Shown: positions 36,187 to 44,696 of the stretch, piece after piece
How positions within the stretch are numbered: the stretch's first letter is position 1
How the letters are laid out: the number at the start of each line of letters is the position of its first letter
From: Polaribacter sp. BM10
GTDB lineage: Bacteria; Bacteroidota; Bacteroidia; Flavobacteriales; Flavobacteriaceae
Assembly (NCBI RefSeq): GCF_002005425.1
Contig: NZ_CP019704.1
Location: forward strand, 868,001 to 932,000
Length of the DNA stretch: 64,000 bases
Direction: 5' to 3'
Made by a program: the position numbers and the translations under genes
The notes under the pieces: model-generated
What the model was told of the DNA's origin: nothing
The model's database searches: none
Seen by the model: the letters and a program-made list of their open reading frames with translations, nothing else

Positions 36187-37752
36187 TTATTTAGCTACGT
36201 TAACAGCTCTAGTTTCTCTAATTACAGTAACTTTAACTTGACCAGGATATGTCATGTCGTTTTGTATTTTTTGAGAAATACTGAATGACAATTCAGAGGC
36301 TTTTGTATCATTAACTTTTGTACTTTCTACCATAACACGCAATTCTCTACCTGCCTGAATTGCATATGCTTTTTGAACACCAGTAAAACCAAAAGCGATA
36401 TCTTCTAAATCTTTTAATCTTTGAATGTAAGAATCTAAAACTTGTCTTCTAGCTCCTGGTCTTGCACCAGAAATAGCATCACAAACCTGTACGATAGGAG
36501 AAATTAAACTTTTCATTTCAATTTCATCGTGGTGTGCTCCAATAGCATTACAAACATCTGGCTTTTCACCATACTTTTCTGCCCATTGCATACCTAATAA
36601 TGCGTGTGGTAATTCACTTTCTGCATCTGGTACTTTACCAATATCGTGTAGTAAACCAGCACGTTTTGCAACTTTAGGATTTAAGCCCATTTCTGCTGCC
36701 ATAATTCCACATAAATTAGCAACTTCTCTAGAATGTTGTAATAAATTCTGACCGTAAGAAGATCTATATTTCATTCTACCAACAGCTTTGATTAATTCTG
36801 GGTGTAAGCCGTGAATTCCTAAATCTATAACAGTTCTTTTACCAACCTCTATGATTTCTTGTGTAATTTGCTTTTCGGTTTTACTTACAACTTCTTCAAT
36901 TCTAGCTGGGTGAATTCTACCGTCTGTAACTAATTTATGTAAAGATAAACGGGCAATTTCTCTTCTAATAGGATCAAAACAAGATAAAATAATTGCATCT
37001 GGCGTATCATCAACAATAATTTCTACACCAGTAGCAGACTCAATAGCTCTAATATTTCGACCTTCTCTACCAATAATTCTTCCTTTTACATCATCAGATT
37101 CTAGGTTAAAAACAGAAACACAGTTTTCTACAGCTTGCTCTACTCCTACTCTTTGTATTGTACCTAAAACAACTTTTCTAGCCTCTTGTTCTGCTGTTAA
37201 TTTAGCTTCTTCTATAGAGGTTTGAATAAATGCCATTGCTTCTGTTTTAGCCTCATCTTTTAAAGAAGAAACCAATTCTTTTTTAGCTTCGTCTGCAGAT
37301 AAACCAGAAATTTGCTCTAACATATCTACGTGACGCTTGTGCATCTTTTCTAACTCATTTTCTTTTTTCTCTAAGAAATCTAATTTATGGTTAAAGTCTT
37401 TTTCTTTCTGTTCTAAAGAACGATTTAACTTAACGTTTTTATCAACTTCTGATGCTACTTTAGATTCTCTATCTCTAATTCTTTTCTCTACATCAGATAT
37501 TTTCTTTTCTCTTCCTAAAATTACTTTTTCATGTTCAGACTTAAGTTCTATAAACTTTTCTTTAGCCTGTAAAATTTTATCTTTTTTTATTGATTCTGCA
37601 TCAATTTTAGCTTCTTTAATAATTGCTGAAGCTTCTTTTCTTGTAGAATTTAAAAGCTTTTTCCCTTTTGATTTTTCAATTGATTTTGCAATAAAAAAAC
37701 CTACTGCAATTCCAATAATTCCCACAATAATGGGAAGTAACATTCCATCCAT
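36187..37752 (-). CDS. rny: Ribonuclease Y
   Basis: Membrane-anchored endoribonuclease that starts bulk mRNA decay. Seen in 521 residues: N-terminal membrane helix (about 5-22), a long coiled coil (about 30-170), KH domain with [15 protein letters not shown] (about 215-275), and an HD domain with [10 protein letters not shown] and [10 protein letters not shown]. Length is normal. On the same strand as, and downstream of, the 6S-like RNA; the RNA's terminator suggests rny is expressed mainly from a promoter of its own or by read-through. Confidence 0.96.
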   Translation of the reverse strand: MDGMLLPIIVGIIGIAVGFFIAKSIEKSKGKKLLNSTRKEASAIIKEAKIDAESIKKDKILQAKEKFIELKSEHEKVILGREKKISDVEKRIRDRESKVASEVDKNVKLNRSLEQKEKDFNHKLDFLEKKENELEKMHKRHVDMLEQISGLSADEAKKELVSSLKDEAKTEAMAFIQTSIEEAKLTAEQEARKVVLGTIQRVGVEQAVENCVSVFNLESDDVKGRIIGREGRNIRAIESATGVEIIVDDTPDAIILSCFDPIRREIARLSLHKLVTDGRIHPARIEEVVSKTEKQITQEIIEVGKRTVIDLGIHGLHPELIKAVGRMKYRSSYGQNLLQHSREVANLCGIMAAEMGLNPKVAKRAGLLHDIGKVPDAESELPHALLGMQWAEKYGEKPDVCNAIGAHHDEIEMKSLISPIVQVCDAISGARPGARRQVLDSYIQRLKDLEDIAFGFTGVQKAYAIQAGRELRVMVESTKVNDTKASELSFSISQKIQNDMTYPGQVKVTVIRETRAVNVAK

Positions 37753-37770
37753 AATTTAATTTTAATATAT

Positions 37771-37955
37771 AAAAAAAGCCTACGCTAGTTTGGTTTTTAT
37801 AAACTCCATTATTACAGGTTTAGGACTAACCAGCTGATCAAGGATCCACCTAAAATACTAAATAAATAGTAATAGTGGCATGCTTTAGCAACCGAGACTT
37901 ATCCTTTATAATAGATACTTGTTGAGTTTATCAAACAATTTACTAACGTAGGCAG
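37771..37955 (-). ncRNA. ssrS: 6S-Flavo-like RNA (ssrS)
   Basis: The 229-bp gap between zapA and rny holds no ORF. On the minus strand a transcript from about 37953 to 37778 has complementary ends: GCCTACGTTAGT (37953-37942) pairs over 12 bp, one G-U, with ACTAGCGTAGGC (37789-37778), and the 3' arm runs into T7 (37771-37777). A long closing stem, largely unpaired centre and U-tract are the layout of 6S RNA, which mimics an open promoter and sequesters RNA polymerase. The zapA-ssrS neighbourhood is classic in proteobacteria, and Rfam has a Bacteroidota family called 6S-Flavo. Exact ends are estimated. Confidence 0.78.
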
Positions 37956-37981
37956 TGTGTTGTTAATGTATTTTAAAGAAC

Positions 37982-38272
37982 TTATTTTAAATGAGTATCA
38001 ACCAAATTGGTTAATTCTCTTAATTTATTTATTGTTTCAGTATTTTCAGAACCTTTTTCTAATGTAGATATTTCTAATTTAGAAGCAAATTGTAAAGCAC
38101 ACATAGCTAAAACATCTTGTTTATCGCTTACTGCATAATTTTGCTCGTACATAGAAATTAACTTATTAATTGCTGTAGCTGCTTTTCGCATACCTTCTTC
38201 TTCTTTAGTATTATTAACACTTAAAGGGTAAGTTCTACCAGCTATAACTATATTAATTTTTAATTTATCCAC
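37982..38272 (-). CDS. zapA: Cell division protein ZapA
   Basis: Small cytoplasmic FtsZ-ring stabiliser. Seen in 96 residues: beta-hairpin KINIVIAGRTYPLSV, MRKAATAINKLISMYEQ helix and the VLAMCALQFASKLE coiled-coil region typical of ZapA. Thirteen bp after the coiled-coil gene and immediately upstream of the 6S-like RNA. Confidence 0.9.
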   Translation of the reverse strand: MDKLKINIVIAGRTYPLSVNNTKEEEGMRKAATAINKLISMYEQNYAVSDKQDVLAMCALQFASKLEISTLEKGSENTETINKLRELTNLVDTHLK

Positions 38273-38285
38273 AATTTAAAGAACT

Positions 38286-38576
38286 TTATTCTTGTAACTG
38301 AATAATACATTTATCGATTTCTCTAATTAATGTATTTATTTTGAGTTTTGTATCTCTTGTATTTGTATTACTGCCGTCTATAGTTTTTGCTATTTTTAAT
38401 AAATCAAATTCTTGTTTTTGATTTTTTATAATTTGCTCTTGTTCTAAAATTTTTTGCTGATATTTTGTAGCACTTTGAAGCAATATTTCATTTTCTTTTT
38501 TTAAAAATTCATAATTAGAAAGTAAGTTTTTTAACTTATCTTCCAGTAAATGAATTGCTTCTAAGGTATTACTCAT
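38286..38576 (-). CDS. Coiled-coil protein, possible ZapB-like division partner
   Basis: 96 residues that are almost entirely heptad-like coiled coil (about 5-70: LEAIHLLEDKLKNLLSNYEF and the following KKENEILL), then a short charged C-terminal helix ending IIQLQE. No enzyme motif. Its size, coiled coil and co-transcription with zapA recall ZapB, but similarity in low-complexity coiled coils is weak evidence. Confidence 0.7.
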   Translation of the reverse strand: MSNTLEAIHLLEDKLKNLLSNYEFLKKENEILLQSATKYQQKILEQEQIIKNQKQEFDLLKIAKTIDGSNTNTRDTKLKINTLIREIDKCIIQLQE

Positions 38577-38603
38577 AAAATTTTTAGAATAAAACTATAC
38601 ACA

Positions 38604-38635
38604 CAAAGTTAACGTTCTGTTTTAAATATTACAAC
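38604..38635 (-). promoter_or_regulatory. Promoter of the zapA operon
   Basis: On the minus strand GTTG (38635-38632) and TAACTTTG (38611-38604) are 20 bp apart, a near match to TTTG-N19-TAnnTTTG; the leader to ATG 38576 would be about 20 nt. It may also drive read-through to the 6S-like RNA. Confidence 0.6.
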
Positions 38636-38723
38636 ATTTAATTGATATTTTAATAAATTATTGGCTACTAGCTAATTAGTGAAATGATGTTTTTTACTAT
38701 TTTTACACAAAAAAACACATTTT

Positions 38724-40424
38724 TTGAAACAGAAATTATTTATACTCTTATTACTACCGCTTTTTAGTTTAGCTCAAGATAAATATCCAAAAGATTATTT
38801 TAGAAATCCTTTAAATATACCAATTGTTTTATCTGGTACTTTTGGCGAATTAAGAAGCAACCATTTTCATTCTGGTTTAGATATTAAAACGCAAGGTAAA
38901 GAAGGTTTAAAAGTTGTTGCCGTTGCAGATGGATATGTTTCTAGAATTAAAGTGCAACAATATGGCTATGGTAAAGCTATTTATGTTACACATCCTAATG
39001 GTTATACATCGGTTTATGGTCATTTAAGTAAATTTAATCCAGAAATCGAAGCATACGTTAAGTCTATACAATACAAGAAAGAAAATTATGAAACAGGTAA
39101 CTTATTCCCTAAAAAGAACAAATTTGTTTTAAAAAAGGGCGAATTACTTGCCTTTTCTGGTGATACTGGCGGATCTGGTGGCCCACATTTACACTTCGAA
39201 ATTAGAAATACAAAATCAGAAAACGTTATAAACCCTTTATTTTTTGGTTTACAAGTAGACGATACCAAATCACCTACAATTCAATCTTTACAAGTTTATC
39301 CTCTAAATGAAGAGTCAAGAATTAATCAGCAAAATAATAGTTTTAAAATCGCTGTAAAAAATATTGGTAATGGTAAATATACAGCAAATAGAATCTTTGC
39401 AAGTGGGCGTATTGGTTTTGGTATCAATGTTTTTGATAGACTAAATAAGGCTTTAAATAAAAACGGAATTTATAGCTTAGAAATGTTAGTTAATGGTAAA
39501 AGACATTATTATCACGATGTAGAAACTTTTTCTTTTTCTGAAAGCAAATATTTAAATTTATTAATAGATTACGCGTATTATAAAAAGTATAGGAGTCGAA
39601 TTCAGAAAACATTTAAAGTAAAAAACAATAAATTATCAATTTATCAAGATCTTGTTGATAAAGGCGAAATAGACATCGAAAATGGTTTAAATTACACAGT
39701 AAAAATAATAGCTAAAGATTTTAAAGGAAATACAAGCGCTGTTACAATTCCGGTAATTGGTAAAAAAAGTAATGCTATTTTCAAAAAACAAAAAGACACT
39801 ACCATTTATAAAATTACTGCAGATAAATTTCATAAATTTACAAACAAAAATGTAACTATTGCTTTCCCTAAAAACAGCTTTTATGATGATATTTATTTAG
39901 ATTTTAAGGTGGAAAACAACATTGCAAAAATACACGACAAAACAGTACCTTTAGATAAAAGTTTTACCTTAACTTTTGATGTTTCTAAATACACAAAAGC
40001 ACAAAAAGAAAAGTTATATATTGCTAATGTTGAAAATCAAAAATATCCTAGGTACACAAATACAAGAAAAAAAGACAGTACTTTTTATACAACAACAAAA
40101 ACTTTAGGTAAGTACTCTTTAGTTTCTGACAATCAAAAACCTAAGGTTAATATTTTGTATTTTAAAAATAATCAATGGATATCGAAATTCAATACTTTAA
40201 AAGTCAAAATTTCTGATGTTGGTTCTGGTATTAAAAACTGGCACGCAACTATAGATGGTAAATGGGTTTTAATGCAATTTAATCATAAAAGAAGAATTCT
40301 AACATATAATTTTGATGACAATAAATTGATAGGAAGCAAGCATAATTTTAGAATTATAGTGTCTGACAATGTAGGTAATACTACAGAGCGTTCTGCAACG
40401 TTTTTTAAGAAACAAACAAATTAA
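38724..40424 (+). CDS. M23-family (LytM) peptidoglycan endopeptidase-like protein
   Basis: 566 residues from TTG 38724, chosen because it opens a signal peptide (KQKLFILLLLPLFSLAQ). Seen: M23 domain (about 35-175) with Zn ligands His49 and Asp53 (HFHSGLDI) and GPHLHFEIR (about 153-161), i.e. HxxxD plus HxH, so likely catalytically active. The remaining two thirds is beta-rich (about 190-560), ending in an Ig-like DNVGNTTERSATF domain. Periplasmic cell-wall hydrolase or envelope regulator; 7 bp before the TonB receptor gene. Confidence 0.9.
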   Translation: MKQKLFILLLLPLFSLAQDKYPKDYFRNPLNIPIVLSGTFGELRSNHFHSGLDIKTQGKEGLKVVAVADGYVSRIKVQQYGYGKAIYVTHPNGYTSVYGHLSKFNPEIEAYVKSIQYKKENYETGNLFPKKNKFVLKKGELLAFSGDTGGSGGPHLHFEIRNTKSENVINPLFFGLQVDDTKSPTIQSLQVYPLNEESRINQQNNSFKIAVKNIGNGKYTANRIFASGRIGFGINVFDRLNKALNKNGIYSLEMLVNGKRHYYHDVETFSFSESKYLNLLIDYAYYKKYRSRIQKTFKVKNNKLSIYQDLVDKGEIDIENGLNYTVKIIAKDFKGNTSAVTIPVIGKKSNAIFKKQKDTTIYKITADKFHKFTNKNVTIAFPKNSFYDDIYLDFKVENNIAKIHDKTVPLDKSFTLTFDVSKYTKAQKEKLYIANVENQKYPRYTNTRKKDSTFYTTTKTLGKYSLVSDNQKPKVNILYFKNNQWISKFNTLKVKISDVGSGIKNWHATIDGKWVLMQFNHKRRILTYNFDDNKLIGSKHNFRIIVSDNVGNTTERSATFFKKQTN

Positions 40425-40431
40425 TTTATTC

Positions 40432-42885
40432 GTGAAAAGAAATTTACTATTTATCATATTATTTTTACCACTTTCTGTTTTTTCTCAGAAAACAACAATA
40501 TTAAAAGGTACCATAAAAGACACTAATAAAACTGTTATAGAAAACGTATCTGTAGAATATGGATCAAAGGGAACCATTACTGATAAAAATGGTAATTACT
40601 CAATTAGAATACCGTATAAGAAAGAAATTACTTTAAAATTTAGTCATATTAGTTATAAAACTATTTTTCATAAAATTACGGCAAAAAGTAGAAATGCAGT
40701 TCGCTACTCTCCTACTTTAATTCTTAAAACAGAATCGTTACAAGAAGTGGTTGTAAAAGACAATAAAAAAGCCGCTAGCGGAATCACTAAAATTGACGTA
40801 AACAAAGCAAAAAATATTATTGGTGCTAATGCAGGTGTAGAAAATATTTTAATGACTTTACCTGGCGTAAATAATAACAATGAGTTAAGTACACAATATA
40901 ATGTTAGAGGTGGTAATTTTGATGAAAACCTTGTTTATGTTAACGGAATTGAAGTTTATAGACCTTTTTTAGTAAGATCTGGTCAGCAGGAAGGGCTTAG
41001 TTTTATAAACTCTAATATGGTTCAGAATATAGATTTTTCTGCAGGAGGTTTTCAAGCAAAATATGGTGACAAGCTATCTTCTGTTCTAGATATTACATAC
41101 AAAAAACCAACGGAAACTGTAACTACTATAAATGCAAGTCTATTAGGTGGTAGCTTAACTTTCGAAAGTCCGTTTTTAGATGATAATTTAACTTTAATAA
41201 CAAGTTTAAGGTATAGAGATAATAGCTTGTTTGTAAACAGTAAACAAATTGAAACAAACTTTAGACCAAAATTTACAGATTTACAATCTTATATCACGTA
41301 TAAAGTAAACAATAAAGTTAGTATAAACTATCTGAGTAACTTTTCTTTAAACAATTACAATTATCAACCAATATCTAGAAGAACAAGATTCGGTACTGTT
41401 GCAAATCCTTTAGAATTAATTGTTTTTTATGAAGGAAAAGAAGAAAACAACTATTTAACGCTTTTTAATGCTTTGTCTGCAGATGTTTCTGTAAATAAAA
41501 ATTTATCTTTTACAGGTACAATTTCTTCATACAACACACAAGAAGAAGAGTATTACGATATTGCGGCCTCCTACAATTTAGGAGAAGTTGATGCTAATAT
41601 TGGCTCTGAAAATTTTGGTGAAGTAGATTTTTCTCAAGGAATTGGATCACAATTAAATCATGCTAGAAATGATTTAGATGCTTTGATTAATAATGTTCAA
41701 CTAAGAGGAACTTATAAAAAAGACCGACAACAATTAAATTTTGGTATTAAATATCAACATGAAGATGTTAGAGAAAGAATAAGAGAATGGGAAGTTATTG
41801 ATTCTTTAGGATTCTCTGTAAGACCACCAAATCATATTTCAAATAATCAACCTTATGAATCTTTTGAAGGTCCAATTACACCATTTCAAAATATTAGAAA
41901 AGATAATAATGTATCTATAAATAGAGTTTCGGGTTTTGTTCAATTTAATGAGCGTTTATTTATGGGCGACAGTGAATTTTGGTATAATGTTGGAATAAGA
42001 GCACACAATTGGAGTGTTAAATCTGGTTCTAAAACTTCTAAAAGTCAAACAACCATAAGTCCTCGAATTCAAGCTTCAATAAAACCTAATTGGCATAACG
42101 ATATGCTTTTTAGATTTGCTGCTGGTTGGTATTCTCAACCACCTTCGTATCGAGAATTAAAAGATTTTAATGGTACTATAAATGAGAATGTAAAAGCTCA
42201 AAAATCTATACATTTAGTAGCAGGTATGGATTATAGTTTTGATTTATGGGGAAGACCTTTTAAGCTTACATCAGAATTATATTACAAAAATTTAAATGAT
42301 ATTAACGCATATTCTGTTGATAATGTTAGAATTCGTTACAGAGCAGATAATTTAACAACAGGTTTTGCTCACGGAATAGATTTAAGATTAAATGGTGAAT
42401 TTGTACCTGGAAGTGAAAGTTGGGTGAGTTTAGGTTTTTTAAAAACGGAAGAAAACATAGAAAATAGAGGTGATATTTCTAGACCAACAGACCAAAGATT
42501 AAAATTTGCTGTTTTATTTCAAGACTATGTGCCTAATCTGCCAAATTTAAAGGCTTATTTAAACCTAGTTTATAACACAGGTGTTCCTGGTGGCGCGCCA
42601 GCTTATGCAGATGTATATCAATTTCAAGAACGACTTCGTGATTACAAAAGAGCAGATTTAGGAATTTCTTATGTTTTTACAGATGCAAACAAACAATTCA
42701 AAACTGGCTGGTTATCTAATTTTAAAGAACTAACAGCTGGTTTAGAATTATTTAATATGTTTGATATACAGAATTCTATAACCAACACTTGGGTTAGAGA
42801 TGTATATTCTAAAAATCAATTTGGGATTCCTAATTTTATGACTGGAAGAGTTCTTAATTTTAAAATAAGAATTAAAATTAATTAA
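40432..42885 (+). CDS. TonB-dependent outer-membrane receptor
   Basis: 817 residues from GTG 40432. Seen: signal peptide (to about residue 18), a carboxypeptidase-D regulatory-like domain (about 22-105, LKGTIKDTNKTVIENVSVEY), plug domain with VENILMTLPGVNNNNELSTQ and YNVRGGNFDENLVYVNG, then a 22-stranded-type barrel ending RVLNFKIRIKIN. No SusD partner, so not a glycan SusCD pair; ligand unknown. Co-transcribed with the M23 protein. Stop codon overlaps the convergent MORN-repeat gene by 4 nt. Confidence 0.92.
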   Translation: MKRNLLFIILFLPLSVFSQKTTILKGTIKDTNKTVIENVSVEYGSKGTITDKNGNYSIRIPYKKEITLKFSHISYKTIFHKITAKSRNAVRYSPTLILKTESLQEVVVKDNKKAASGITKIDVNKAKNIIGANAGVENILMTLPGVNNNNELSTQYNVRGGNFDENLVYVNGIEVYRPFLVRSGQQEGLSFINSNMVQNIDFSAGGFQAKYGDKLSSVLDITYKKPTETVTTINASLLGGSLTFESPFLDDNLTLITSLRYRDNSLFVNSKQIETNFRPKFTDLQSYITYKVNNKVSINYLSNFSLNNYNYQPISRRTRFGTVANPLELIVFYEGKEENNYLTLFNALSADVSVNKNLSFTGTISSYNTQEEEYYDIAASYNLGEVDANIGSENFGEVDFSQGIGSQLNHARNDLDALINNVQLRGTYKKDRQQLNFGIKYQHEDVRERIREWEVIDSLGFSVRPPNHISNNQPYESFEGPITPFQNIRKDNNVSINRVSGFVQFNERLFMGDSEFWYNVGIRAHNWSVKSGSKTSKSQTTISPRIQASIKPNWHNDMLFRFAAGWYSQPPSYRELKDFNGTINENVKAQKSIHLVAGMDYSFDLWGRPFKLTSELYYKNLNDINAYSVDNVRIRYRADNLTTGFAHGIDLRLNGEFVPGSESWVSLGFLKTEENIENRGDISRPTDQRLKFAVLFQDYVPNLPNLKAYLNLVYNTGVPGGAPAYADVYQFQERLRDYKRADLGISYVFTDANKQFKTGWLSNFKELTAGLELFNMFDIQNSITNTWVRDVYSKNQFGIPNFMTGRVLNFKIRIKIN

Positions 42886-44591
42886 TTTAAGGTTAATTCA
42901 AACTTACCTTTTTTACTTAAAAATAAAGAGGGTTTTATATTGACTACTTTCATTTTGTAAGATTTTCCTTTGTATTGTCTAGACTCATCTCCCCTCCAAA
43001 ACATTTTATCATTGAAAGAGCTTGCGTAATAAAGAAACTTAGAATCTAATAAATACCTTAACAATTTCTTTTCCCCTGGCTTATAGTGGAACCAACCGAT
43101 TGTTTCCCATTGGTCTTTAGTATTCTTATATCTTAAAAGTAATTGAATTTTTTGATTTGTATTATTATGAACAACAAGTTTTACTGCATGAATTTCTTTT
43201 GTTAAAGACCCTTTATCGTAAATAAACTTAGATTTTATTTCACCACTATTAAAATAATCGTACCAAGTTCCTGTTTTTTTATCATTTAAATAACTTCCTT
43301 TTTCATCTAGAAAATATTTTCCTGATAAGGTTTCATAATATATTTTGCATTCCCCGTTCCTTAAACCATTTATAAATTTAGTTTGTTTTTTAAGTTTACC
43401 ACTTTTGTAATATATTTTAAATGTACCATTTTCTTTACCAGAGGTATAATAACCAGACTCTTTAATTAATCCATCTGAATAATATTCTTTGTATGAACCA
43501 GTAATTTTGCCATTTAAATAGTTTACACTTTTCTTTAATTTACCATTATAATGATATTCCTTTTGATAACCAGTTTTTTTACCATTTACGTAATTAGTAA
43601 TTTCTTCTAATGCACCGTTTTTGAAGAATATTTTCTGTACACCATTTAACTCATCATTTTTATAATTTTTTAAAACTTCAGGTTTTCCATTTTCAAAATA
43701 ATAAGAATACTCTCCATTGTAACCGTGCTCATTATATTCTATTTTAGACTTTAGTTTACCATTTTTATGGTATGTATACTCTACAGTTTGTCCGCTTATT
43801 TCACCACCTTTATAAATCCCCTTGAATAATAATTTATCTTTTTCTAAATATTTAAAAGCAGCTCCGTCCTTATCACCATTAATATAATTGATCTTTGCTC
43901 TAAGAGAACCGTCCTCAAAAAACTCTAGATATTCACCATTATACTTTCCTTTTGTATAATTTATAATAAAATTTGGCGACCCGTCTCTGTAATAATTAAA
44001 ATATAAGCCTTCTTCATTATTATCGACAAATGTTACTATGGTTTTTAATTGATGGTTGTCAAAATAACTCTTCCACTCTCCTGCTCTTTCTCCTTTAGAA
44101 TATTTTCCTTCTTCCTTTATTTCACCATTTTCAAAAAAACTTTTAAACAGCCCATCAAAATTCTCATCAACTAAATTACTTGTAGCATATATTTTACCTG
44201 ACTTGTAAACAGCTTTAAATTTATTTGGTTCAATTTCCTTTCCGTTGTCTGCATATTTTTTTTCAATATAATAATCTAAAAAAATACTATTTCCTTGTAA
44301 CCAGGTTCCTACTTTGTTTCCGTTTACATAATTTCCCTTGAAATAAATATCTCCTTTTGGTACATATCCTTCCCAATAACCATTTTCTTTTCCTTCTTTA
44401 AAAGGACCTTTTGCTAGAATTTCACCTGTTTTGTGATAATAAACCCATTCACCTTCTTTTTTACCATCAATCATTTTACCTTCACCAAATAACTTACCGT
44501 CTTTGTAATTTATTTTTTTAACTTGAGAATTAGTAGTTAAAGTAAAAACGATAAAGAATAAGTAAATTATTTTTTTGTAAAATATTGGCAT
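42882..44591 (-). CDS. Exported MORN/YwqK-type repeat protein
   Basis: 569 residues. Seen: signal peptide (about 1-22) and roughly 20 tandem copies of a 22-24-residue repeat of the form G-x-Y-x5-NG-x-L/I-K/E-x3-Y-x-N/D-G-K-x2-G (for example FENGKPEVLKNYKNDELNG), from about 25 to 455. A distinct beta-rich tail (about 470-569) has FHYKPGEKKLLRYLL. Databases label such repeats as antitoxin YwqK, but nothing here suggests a toxin-antitoxin function; MORN-like sheets usually bind proteins or membranes. No T9SS domain recognised. Confidence 0.82.
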   Translation of the reverse strand: MPIFYKKIIYLFFIVFTLTTNSQVKKINYKDGKLFGEGKMIDGKKEGEWVYYHKTGEILAKGPFKEGKENGYWEGYVPKGDIYFKGNYVNGNKVGTWLQGNSIFLDYYIEKKYADNGKEIEPNKFKAVYKSGKIYATSNLVDENFDGLFKSFFENGEIKEEGKYSKGERAGEWKSYFDNHQLKTIVTFVDNNEEGLYFNYYRDGSPNFIINYTKGKYNGEYLEFFEDGSLRAKINYINGDKDGAAFKYLEKDKLLFKGIYKGGEISGQTVEYTYHKNGKLKSKIEYNEHGYNGEYSYYFENGKPEVLKNYKNDELNGVQKIFFKNGALEEITNYVNGKKTGYQKEYHYNGKLKKSVNYLNGKITGSYKEYYSDGLIKESGYYTSGKENGTFKIYYKSGKLKKQTKFINGLRNGECKIYYETLSGKYFLDEKGSYLNDKKTGTWYDYFNSGEIKSKFIYDKGSLTKEIHAVKLVVHNNTNQKIQLLLRYKNTKDQWETIGWFHYKPGEKKLLRYLLDSKFLYYASSFNDKMFWRGDESRQYKGKSYKMKVVNIKPSLFLSKKGKFELTLN

Positions 44592-44638
44592 AAACGTATA
44601 AGTTATAATTTGTAACAGGATTTATTATTTTCAAAAAT

Positions 44639-44674
44639 AAAAAAACGAATTGACTTTCGTCAACTCGTTTTAAA
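44639..44674 (-). terminator. Terminator after the LRR gene
   Basis: On the minus strand AAAACGAGTTGAC, GAAA tetraloop, GTCAATTCGTTTT (one G-U) followed by T-run; 23 bp past the stop at 44697. Confidence 0.88.
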
Positions 44675-44696
44675 TTAATATACTATCTTCCTTTTT

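Noticed and set aside
37337..37759. 140-codon open frame on the plus strand opposite rny
   Set aside because: Antisense to the coiled-coil part of RNase Y; the Ser/Phe-rich translation is what a Lys/Glu-rich gene yields on its reverse strand.
40432..42885. Polysaccharide-utilisation (SusCD) locus
   Set aside because: The TonB receptor has no SusD partner or glycoside hydrolase beside it; its neighbours are a peptidase and a MORN-repeat protein.
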